Assembly (NCBI GenBank): GCA_002331485.1
Contig: DCYS01000007.1
Coordinates: forward strand, 152,258 to 214,414
From: Flavobacteriales bacterium UBA2104
GTDB taxonomy: Bacteria > Bacteroidota > Bacteroidia > Flavobacteriales_D > Crocinitomicaceae
Direction of reading: 5' to 3'
Length of the DNA stretch: 62,157 nucleotides
In this document: in pieces, positions 56,169 through 62,157 of the stretch
How positions within the stretch are numbered: the first letter of the stretch is position 1
Layout of the letters: each line of letters begins with the position of its first letter
Position numbers and translations under genes: made by a program
The notes under the pieces: model-generated
What the model was told of the DNA's origin: nothing
The model's database searches: none
The model's input: the letters and a program-made list of their open reading frames with translations, nothing else

Positions 56169-57593
56169 ATGAGCATAACTGCAGAGAAAGATATGGATGA
56201 GAGTCGTCAAGGTGAGGCGATTCAAATGGAGAGTGATCAACAAGGGGGGAAGAAACTATACCTTGAAAGTTATGGATGTGCTATGAATTTTGCGGATAGT
56301 GAAGTAGTAGCATCTATTTTAACTAAGCAGGGATTTTCAACTACTCAGGATCAGAATGGTGCAGATGTAGTATTGATCAATACGTGTAGTATTAGAGATA
56401 ATGCTGAACAACGTGTTCGAAACAGACTAACACAATTCAATAAAGCGAAGCGAGAGAATCCAGGAATGGTTATCGGGATATTAGGCTGCATGGCTGAACG
56501 TCTTAAAAAGCAACTTCTTGAGGAGGAAAAGCTTGTAGATCTAGTGGCAGGCCCTGATGCGTACAGAGAATTGCCGAATTTGATCGAGGAGGTTGAGGGA
56601 GGTCAAAAAGCAGTGAATGTTCTTTTATCTCGAGATGAGACATATGCTGACATTAATCCTGTTCGTTTGGATAAGAACGGTGTTACTGGATTCGTAAGTA
56701 TTACAAGAGGATGTGATAACATGTGTTCTTTTTGCGTTGTGCCTTTCACTAGAGGTAGAGAACGAAGTCGTGATCCGCATACGATCGTTCAAGAATGTGC
56801 TGCGTTATTCAATGCAGGATATAGAGAAGTAACGTTACTCGGTCAGAATGTTGATAGCTATCGTTGGAACATGACGAGTAAAGGAGATATTAAGGATGAA
56901 AGTAAGCCAACTACAAATTTTGCAGAGTTATTAGAAATGGTTGCAGGAGTTCATCCTAAATTAAGAATACGTTTTTCTACTTCTCACCCGAAAGATATGA
57001 CTGATGATGTTTTGCATGCTATGGCGAAACATAAAAATATCTGTAACTATATTCACTTGCCAGTTCAATCGGGTAATTCCGATATGTTGAAAAGAATGAA
57101 TCGTGGATATACTCGCGAATGGTATATGAATAGAATTGAAGCGATAAATAGAATTATACCTGAATGTGGTATAACGACTGATATCATTTCTGGATTTTGT
57201 GGTGAAACAGAGGAGGAACATCAAGATACTTTGTCTTTGATGAAGGAAGTGAAATACGATAATGCTTATATGTATAAGTATTCTGAGCGTCCAAAAACAC
57301 TTGCAGAACGTAAATATGAGGATGATGTGCCTGAAGAGGTTAAGCAAAAAAGGCTGGAAGAAGTAATAGCATTGCAGCACAAACATAGTGAGGCTATCAA
57401 TAAGAGTATGATCGGTAGAGTTGAAGAGGTTCTTGTTGAGACAGTTTCAAGAAGATCCGATAAACAAATGATGGGCCGTACAGATCGTAATCATAAGGTG
57501 ATCTTTGATCGTGGTGATACGAAGATCGGTGATTATGTAATGGTCAAAATTACGGATTGCACTAAGGCCTCACTTAAAGGAGAGCTTGTTTAA
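56169..57593 (+). CDS. miaB: tRNA-2-methylthio-N6-dimethylallyladenosine synthase
   Basis: A 474-residue radical-SAM methylthiotransferase that modifies A37 of tRNAs reading UNN codons. The N-terminal UPF0004 domain contributes Cys37, Cys73 and Cys107 to one 4Fe-4S cluster; the radical-SAM cluster uses Cys182, Cys186 and Cys189 (CDNMCSFC). A TRAM domain closes the protein. The first 28 residues are an extra polar extension. It starts the downstream plus-strand series and has a strong promoter. Confidence 0.96.
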   Translation: MSITAEKDMDESRQGEAIQMESDQQGGKKLYLESYGCAMNFADSEVVASILTKQGFSTTQDQNGADVVLINTCSIRDNAEQRVRNRLTQFNKAKRENPGMVIGILGCMAERLKKQLLEEEKLVDLVAGPDAYRELPNLIEEVEGGQKAVNVLLSRDETYADINPVRLDKNGVTGFVSITRGCDNMCSFCVVPFTRGRERSRDPHTIVQECAALFNAGYREVTLLGQNVDSYRWNMTSKGDIKDESKPTTNFAELLEMVAGVHPKLRIRFSTSHPKDMTDDVLHAMAKHKNICNYIHLPVQSGNSDMLKRMNRGYTREWYMNRIEAINRIIPECGITTDIISGFCGETEEEHQDTLSLMKEVKYDNAYMYKYSERPKTLAERKYEDDVPEEVKQKRLEEVIALQHKHSEAINKSMIGRVEEVLVETVSRRSDKQMMGRTDRNHKVIFDRGDTKIGDYVMVKITDCTKASLKGELV

Positions 57594-57604
57594 TAACACT
57601 GAGA

Positions 57605-58867
57605 ATGAATATACAACAAATAAAACAACGTTTTGGTATAATCGGAAATACTCCGAGATTGAATAGAGCTCTTGAGGTTGCCATACAAGTTGCTCCAACT
57701 GATATTTCAGTTTTGGTAACTGGAGAAAGTGGAACAGGTAAAGAGATCATACCTCAGGTTATTCATTCACTTAGTGCTCGTAAACACGGTAGTTATATTG
57801 CAGTGAACTGTGGGGCTATACCGGAAGGAACAATCGACTCTGAGTTGTTTGGTCACGAAAAAGGAGCCTTTACAGGAGCTTCAGGAAGTCGAAAAGGATA
57901 TTTCGAGGAAGCTGATGGAGGAACGATCTTTTTGGATGAAGTTGCTGAACTTCCTCATCAAACTCAAGTTAGACTATTGCGTGTCCTTGAGACAGGAGAA
58001 TTTATCAGAGTTGGTTCTTCTAAAGTGATCAAAACAGATGTTCGTGTTGTTGCAGCTACAAATGAGAATATGGCTGAAGCGATCCGAAAGGAAAAATTCA
58101 GAGAAGACTTATTATACAGACTTAGTACTGTTCCGATTCAATTACCTCCTCTAAGAGAAAGAAAGGAAGATATTCATCTTTTATTCAGGAAGTTTGCAGC
58201 TGATTTTGCTGAAAAATATAGGATGCCCGCTATTAAATTGGAGGACAGTGCAGTTTTTGAACTTGAAAAATATTCCTGGCCAGGAAATATAAGACAGCTC
58301 AAGAATATAGTTGAACAAATATCTGTAATCGAAAACGATAGATCTATATCAGCAGAACGCCTGAGTTCGTACCTTCCTGAAGAAGGAGAGGTTGGTTTAC
58401 CATCAGTGATCACTAAGGAGGATAAAGAGAAAGATTCGTTTTCTGATAGAGAGTTGATGTATAAATTTCTTTTTGACATGAAAAGAGATTTAAATGAACT
58501 CAAGAAGTTGGTTATCGAGATCCTCAATGGAGATAACGATGTAAACCTTACTGGAACGCAAAGAGATGTTTTGAATCGAGTATACAGCGATATTTCAAAT
58601 GAAGATAGTAGAAAGCTGCTTGAATCAGGAAAACGAGATATTCAACCAGAAGAAGATTACTCAACTGCTCATGAACCTACAATTGTTGATAGTGATTATC
58701 ACGAACATGTTGAGGTTGAAGAGTCATTGTCTTTGGAAGAAAGAGAGAAAGAGTTTATCAAAAAGGCACTGGAAAAACACAATGGCAAACGAAAGGATGC
58801 TGCCAAAGAATTAGGTATTTCTGAAAGGACCTTATATCGTAAGATCAAAGAATATAACCTGAAGTAA
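57605..58867 (+). CDS. Sigma-54-dependent AAA+ transcriptional activator without receiver domain
   Basis: A 420-residue bacterial enhancer-binding protein. The AAA+ domain starts at the N-terminus: Walker A GESGTGKE at 40-47, the sigma-54 contact loop GAFTGA at 87-92, and Walker B IFLDEVAEL. A middle linker with helical and acidic character follows, and a Fis-type HTH ends the protein (AAKELGISERTLYRKIKEY). There is no sensory domain, so it may be constitutively active or controlled by partners. It lies twelve bases after miaB and ten before lptE. Confidence 0.9.
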   Translation: MNIQQIKQRFGIIGNTPRLNRALEVAIQVAPTDISVLVTGESGTGKEIIPQVIHSLSARKHGSYIAVNCGAIPEGTIDSELFGHEKGAFTGASGSRKGYFEEADGGTIFLDEVAELPHQTQVRLLRVLETGEFIRVGSSKVIKTDVRVVAATNENMAEAIRKEKFREDLLYRLSTVPIQLPPLRERKEDIHLLFRKFAADFAEKYRMPAIKLEDSAVFELEKYSWPGNIRQLKNIVEQISVIENDRSISAERLSSYLPEEGEVGLPSVITKEDKEKDSFSDRELMYKFLFDMKRDLNELKKLVIEILNGDNDVNLTGTQRDVLNRVYSDISNEDSRKLLESGKRDIQPEEDYSTAHEPTIVDSDYHEHVEVEESLSLEEREKEFIKKALEKHNGKRKDAAKELGISERTLYRKIKEYNLK

Positions 58868-58876
58868 TCCGTTGGA

Positions 58877-59389
58877 ATGAATATGAAATTTTTAATATTG
58901 ATTCCATTGTTTCTCCTTGCAGGATGCTGGCCAACAAGTGTTTCGTTTAGAGATGGAAGTGTGCCGCCTGAGTGGAAACGTTTTGCTGTCCAGACGCTTG
59001 AGAGTAAAGCTGCGAACGCTCCTATTAGCTATGCTCCTGATCTGACAGAAGAGATAAAAGATGCTATTCAGAACAGAGTTGGTTTGAAACTTGTCCCTTC
59101 AGAAGCAGAAGACCCTCAGGTGAATGTAACTGGGGTAGTTGAGAATTATAATGTTACTCCGTTATCTTTACAGGATAATACTGCGGAAGTAAAAAACAGG
59201 TTGACGATCAGAGCATCTTTTGAGATCTTTATCTCGGAACCGGAAGAGGAGGTCATGAAACTCAATGTTTCGAGGTTTGCTGATTTTGATGCGAGTCAGG
59301 ATGTTGGCTCTATTCAGGCTCAGCTTTTATCTGAGATCAATGATCAGATCGTTCAGGATGTTTTAAACAAGTTATTATCAAACTGGTAG
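58877..59389 (+). CDS. lptE: LptE-family LPS-assembly lipoprotein
   Basis: A 170-residue lipoprotein: signal peptide with lipobox LLAGC (cysteine at about residue 17), followed by a mature domain with SVSFRDGSVPPEW and strands ending TIRASFEIF. It matches the LptE family found in Bacteroidota, which plugs the LptD barrel during LPS insertion. The gene sits between the sigma-54 activator and a TPR protein, an arrangement typical of this phylum. Confidence 0.82.
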   Translation: MNMKFLILIPLFLLAGCWPTSVSFRDGSVPPEWKRFAVQTLESKAANAPISYAPDLTEEIKDAIQNRVGLKLVPSEAEDPQVNVTGVVENYNVTPLSLQDNTAEVKNRLTIRASFEIFISEPEEEVMKLNVSRFADFDASQDVGSIQAQLLSEINDQIVQDVLNKLLSNW

Positions 59390-60493
59390 ATGATAAATAG
59401 TGAGGAAATAGCAAAATTGATCGAGAATCCAGGTTTGATTCAAGCTGATCAGGTTGAGGATATTGAAAGACTCAGTTCGAGTTATCCTTTTTCACCGTTG
59501 TTTCCTCAACTATTACTCAAAGCTTTAGCACTTCACGATACAATAACTTTTGAGAAAAAACTTAAGGAATTTGCGTATCGCGTTCCAGACAGAGCTCAAT
59601 TGTATAGTCTCGTTCATGATGCTGCAATTCATCCATCAGCTATGCCGGAAAGCACTCAGGAGGATGGTCAAAATGAGGAGAATGATCAATTAGTTCTAAC
59701 AGAAGACCAGGAATCATCGTTAAAATCAAAAGATAAGGAGGAATTTACAGGATCAAATGATAATTCTGAAAACTCGGTTGATGAGGTTGATGAGGTTGAT
59801 GAGGTTGATGAGGTTGATGAGGTTGAAGAGGTTGATGAAGATCATCGATCAGAAATTGAAGAATCCCCTGAAGACCAGAGCATTCTAGGTGGGGCGATTC
59901 AAGAAGCAACTCAAGATGAAAATCAAAGTATTGAACTTCCTCAGGATGAATTAGAACGAGATATATTGGCTCATGCAGTAAGCTCTTCAATTTTACTTGA
60001 AGTTGATGATAAAGACATAGAGTTTCCAGAAGTAGAAGATCAAGAAGAAAGAATAACTGATCTTTCTGATAATACTGAAGATCTGACTACTAAAGTCACT
60101 CAGGAAATGGAAAGTATTGAAGTTGAAGAGGGGAGAATAGAAAAACCAGAAGAGCCAGGTGAAAGTAAACGATCGTTTACGGGTTGGATGAGTCAATTTA
60201 TATCCGAAGAGGAAAAAGAAACTAGTACTGATCCTTTAGAAAAAGAAAGATCTAAAGCCGAAAAACACAATGTTGAACGCCCGAATAAATCTTTCTTTTC
60301 GCCTGTTCAAAAAGCCAAGGAAAGCCTTGATGAATCGAAGCTTCCAGTAAGTGAGACGTTGGCGAAAATTTACACTGCTCAAGGTAATTATCCGAAGGCA
60401 ATTGAAGCTTATGAGAAATTATTGTTGAATTTTCCAGAAAAAAAGAGTTTCTTTGCACTTCAAATTGAAAGTCTGAAGAGAAAATTAAAATAA
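59390..60493 (+). CDS. Acidic TPR-containing protein
   Basis: A 367-residue protein immediately following lptE with no gap. The N-terminal 75 residues are helical (SSSYPFSPLFPQLLLKALAL), and the C-terminal 50 residues form a TPR-like pair (LAKIYTAQGNYPKAIEAYEKLLLNFP). In between lies a long, strongly acidic, low-complexity linker that includes seven V-D/E-E repeats. No enzymatic motif or signal peptide is seen. It may scaffold the LptE or Sec components encoded beside it, but the role is unknown. Confidence 0.7.
   Translation: MINSEEIAKLIENPGLIQADQVEDIERLSSSYPFSPLFPQLLLKALALHDTITFEKKLKEFAYRVPDRAQLYSLVHDAAIHPSAMPESTQEDGQNEENDQLVLTEDQESSLKSKDKEEFTGSNDNSENSVDEVDEVDEVDEVDEVEEVDEDHRSEIEESPEDQSILGGAIQEATQDENQSIELPQDELERDILAHAVSSSILLEVDDKDIEFPEVEDQEERITDLSDNTEDLTTKVTQEMESIEVEEGRIEKPEEPGESKRSFTGWMSQFISEEEKETSTDPLEKERSKAEKHNVERPNKSFFSPVQKAKESLDESKLPVSETLAKIYTAQGNYPKAIEAYEKLLLNFPEKKSFFALQIESLKRKLK
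59777..59839 (+). repeat. Nine-base in-frame tandem repeat encoding (VDE)n
   Basis: Five exact GTTGATGAG units (59777-59821) are followed by GTTGAAGAG and GTTGATGAA. Because each unit is three codons, changes in copy number keep the reading frame and only lengthen or shorten the acidic linker. Confidence 0.9.
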
Positions 60494-60496
60494 GAT

Positions 60497-60826
60497 ATGG
60501 GAACTTTACTTACAGTATTAATTGTGATCGCGAGTGTTCTACTCGTTTTATTGGTGTTGATGCAAAACCCGAAAGGTGGAGGTTTGTCTACTGACTTTGG
60601 TTCTGCTCAGCAATTGGGAGGAGTTAAACAAACCACTGATTTCATTGAAAAAGCAACGTGGAGTTTAGCTGGTGTGATCGCAGTATTGAGTATAGTTATG
60701 ACATTAATGTATTCTACACCTGTTGTTCAGGAAGATGATCAAACAACTGATCAAACAGAACAAACTACCGGAGAAGGATCTCAAGAAGGTCAACAAGGTG
60801 GAGGCTCTGCCCCAGCGGGTCAATAG
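60497..60826 (+). CDS. secG: Preprotein translocase subunit SecG
   Basis: A 109-residue inner-membrane protein: two helices (about residues 3-22 and 55-73) joined by the conserved loop LMQNPKGGGLSTDFG. The C-terminal tail is rich in glutamine, threonine and glycine. SecG stimulates the SecYEA channel. It follows the TPR gene by three bases and is followed by a terminator, closing this operon before the chaperonin genes. Confidence 0.9.
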   Translation: MGTLLTVLIVIASVLLVLLVLMQNPKGGGLSTDFGSAQQLGGVKQTTDFIEKATWSLAGVIAVLSIVMTLMYSTPVVQEDDQTTDQTEQTTGEGSQEGQQGGGSAPAGQ

Positions 60827-60848
60827 GAGTTATTCCAAAAGATACTTG

Positions 60849-60883
60849 AAATGTCAGTGTGTCAGTCGCGCTGACATTTTTTT
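60849..60883 (+). terminator. Rho-independent terminator between secG and groES
   Basis: AAATGTCAG (60849-60857) and CTGACATTT (60871-60879) pair exactly over nine bases around a 13-base loop and run into T7. It separates the miaB-secG operon from groESL. Confidence 0.85.
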
Positions 60884-60934
60884 ATGGATTTTTTTTCATT
60901 TTTCTGACAAAAGTATCAGCATTTCGCTTTGGCA

Positions 60935-60942
60935 TAAATTTG
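60935..60942 (+). promoter_or_regulatory. Putative -7 element upstream of groES
   Basis: TAAATTTG matches TAnnTTTG and lies 55 bases before the groES ATG. No TTTG at about 19 bases upstream is visible. No CIRCE inverted repeat (TTAGCACTC type) is present, so HrcA control is not indicated. Confidence 0.4.
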
Positions 60943-60997
60943 GTCAAGACGCGGTTGTGATTTTAAACTAATAATTAAACTAAATAAATTAAAAATT

Positions 60998-61273
60998 ATG
61001 TCAACATTACAACCATTGGCGGATCGTGTGCTGATCGAGCCCACTCCAGCCGAAGAAAAGACAGCTAGCGGTATCATTATTCCTGATACAGCTAAAGAAA
61101 AACCATTAAGAGGAACTGTTGTAGCTGTAGGAAATGGAAAGAAAGATGAGCCGATGACGGTTAAGAAAGGTGACTCTGTGTTGTACGGACAGTATTCTGG
61201 TACTGAGATCAAGCTTGATGGAACAACTTACTTGATCATGAAAGAAGCAGATATTTACGGAATTTTTAATTAA
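60998..61273 (+). CDS. groES: Co-chaperonin GroES
   Basis: A 91-residue GroES, the heptameric lid of the chaperonin. The mobile loop reads EEKTASGIIIPDTAKEKP and the conserved ends VGNGKKDEPM and VLYGQYSGTEI are present. It lies 15 bases before groEL and shares its transcript. The preceding terminator isolates the pair from secG. Confidence 0.97.
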   Translation: MSTLQPLADRVLIEPTPAEEKTASGIIIPDTAKEKPLRGTVVAVGNGKKDEPMTVKKGDSVLYGQYSGTEIKLDGTTYLIMKEADIYGIFN

Positions 61274-61288
61274 TTAAAACGAATTACA

Positions 61289-62157
61289 ATGGCAAAAGAA
61301 ATATTATTCGATGCTGCGGCACGAGAAAAACTAAAAAAAGGAGTTGATGCGCTATCAAACGCAGTAAAAGTAACACTAGGACCTAAAGGTAGAAATGTAG
61401 TTATTGATAAGAAATTTGGAGCTCCTCACGTAACGAAAGATGGTGTTTCCGTAGCGAAAGAAGTAGAGCTTGAAGATGCTGTAGAGAACATGGGAGCTCA
61501 GATGGTGAAGGAAGTTGCATCAAAAACAGCAGATATAGCAGGTGATGGAACAACAACTGCAACCGTATTGGCTCAAGCGATTATCACTGCAGGTCTTAAA
61601 AATGTTACAGCTGGTGCAAATCCAATGGATTTGAAAAGAGGTATCGATAAGGCTGTAGAATCAGTTGTTGCTGAATTGAAAAAGCTTTCTCAGGAAGTTG
61701 GTTCAGATAATGACAAGATCAAACAGATCGCTTCGATCTCTGCTAATAACGACGAGACAATTGGATCGTTGATCGCTGAAGCTATGAAAGTAGTTGGAAA
61801 TGATGGAGTGATCACAGTAGAAGAGGCTAAAGGGATTGAAACAGAGGTGAAGACTGTAGAAGGAATGCAGTTTGATCGTGGATACCTTTCTCCATACTTT
61901 GTAACAGATACGGAGAAAATGGTAGCTGATCTTGAAAGTCCTCAAATTTTGATCTGTGATAAGAAGATCTCTAATATGAAGGAGTTGCTTCCAATTCTTG
62001 AGCCTGCTGCTCAATCTGGAAAACCACTTTTGATCATCGCTGAAGATATTGACGGTGAAGCATTGACTACATTAGTTGTGAACCGAATTAGAGGATCGCT
62101 GAAAGTTGCTGCTGTAAAAGCTCCTGGTTTTGGAGACAGAAGAAAAGCAATGTTAGA
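61289..62157 (+). CDS. groEL: Chaperonin GroEL (partial, runs off the window)
   Basis: The first 289 codons of GroEL, cut by the window edge. The ATG is at 61289. The equatorial domain has VTLGPKGRNVVIDKKFG and the ATP-site DGTTTATVLAQ; the apical domain begins with EGMQFDRGYLSPYF and continues to KAPGFGDRRKAML at the edge. Together with GroES it folds cytosolic proteins. No unusual residues are seen in the visible part. Confidence 0.98.
   Translation, partial: MAKEILFDAAAREKLKKGVDALSNAVKVTLGPKGRNVVIDKKFGAPHVTKDGVSVAKEVELEDAVENMGAQMVKEVASKTADIAGDGTTTATVLAQAIITAGLKNVTAGANPMDLKRGIDKAVESVVAELKKLSQEVGSDNDKIKQIASISANNDETIGSLIAEAMKVVGNDGVITVEEAKGIETEVKTVEGMQFDRGYLSPYFVTDTEKMVADLESPQILICDKKISNMKELLPILEPAAQSGKPLLIIAEDIDGEALTTLVVNRIRGSLKVAAVKAPGFGDRRKAML

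Noticed and set aside
56961..57386. Minus-strand 141-residue frame inside miaB
   Set aside because: A shadow of a conserved enzyme, histidine- and phenylalanine-rich as expected for such shadows.
59745..59990. HQP-repeat frame opposite the VDE repeat
   Set aside because: It is the reverse complement of the tandem repeat in a real gene; the coding strand is clear.
60849..60883. CIRCE element before groES
   Set aside because: The hairpin arms AAATGTCAG/CTGACATTT do not match CIRCE, and T7 follows, so it is a terminator of secG.

Overview
This is chromosomal DNA of a member of the Bacteroidota, most likely order Flavobacteriales. The evidence is a complete core type IX secretion/gliding cluster (gldK-gldL-gldM-gldN behind a porP/sprF gene), gldB-gldC, a PorV/PorQ-PorU2 pair, secreted proteins with T9SS type A and type B sorting domains, GLPGLI, Lacal_2735, DUF4290 and choice-of-anchor L family proteins, promoter-like TAnnTTTG (-7) elements, and little Shine-Dalgarno signal. 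Genus-level placement (Crocinitomicaceae-like or Cryomorphaceae-like) is only a guess. I saw no rRNA, tRNA, CRISPR array, prophage or insertion sequence; this is dense core genome with little intergenic space.

Layout. 1-4.1 kb (minus): thyA-folA-topB and a membrane redoxin, one operon. 4.2-7 kb (plus): a lipoprotein, heptamer repeats, a 32-residue membrane mini-protein, DUF4290 and murA. 7-8.6 kb: a barrel protein behind a strong inverted repeat, and a TlpA-like redoxin. 8.6-10.4 kb (minus): purS, pssA and an OM barrel. 10.6-16.8 kb (plus): porV/porQ-like gene and the giant PorU2 sortase-like protease. 16.8-22.8 kb (minus): type A T9SS cargo, a Dph6-like ATPase, MuiA-like, a membrane protein, MazG, dtd, rsgA. 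23-28.2 kb (plus): TonB-receptor-like barrel with a GLPGLI partner, a small secreted protein, a PTPS-type pterin enzyme and folE. 28.2-32.9 kb (minus): SDR/DUF2867, Lacal_2735, a vWA protein, ppa, an M23 peptidase. 33-37 kb (plus): type B T9SS cargo and lnt. 37-40.6 kb (minus): ABC1 kinase with TetR regulator, gldC, gldB. 40.7-45.4 kb (plus): barrel, nadE, M48 peptidase and a second barrel. 45.5-55.9 kb (minus): ferredoxin, gldN, gldM, gldL, gldK, porP/sprF, an arginase-like probable pseudoenzyme, topA. 56.2 kb to the end (plus): miaB, a sigma-54 activator, lptE, a TPR protein, secG, groES and the first part of groEL.

Functionally the window is dominated by cell-envelope export: the T9SS motor and OM ring proteins (GldK-N), accessory gliding proteins (GldB, GldC), OM sorting proteins (PorV/PorQ-like, PorU2), cargo with sorting domains, and supporting envelope biogenesis (Lnt, LptE, SecG, PssA, MurA). 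The rest is housekeeping: thymidylate and folate/pterin synthesis, two type IA topoisomerases, tRNA and ribosome quality factors, and chaperonin.

No radically new system stands out. The most interesting leads are the arginase-fold protein with altered metal ligands in the T9SS cluster, the nested inverted repeat directly in front of the 7095 barrel gene, twin palindromes in front of the tetR-ABC1 operon, a terminator abutting the vWA start codon, the M48-barrel overlapping pair, the 32-residue membrane mini-protein, and heptamer repeats at two gene ends.
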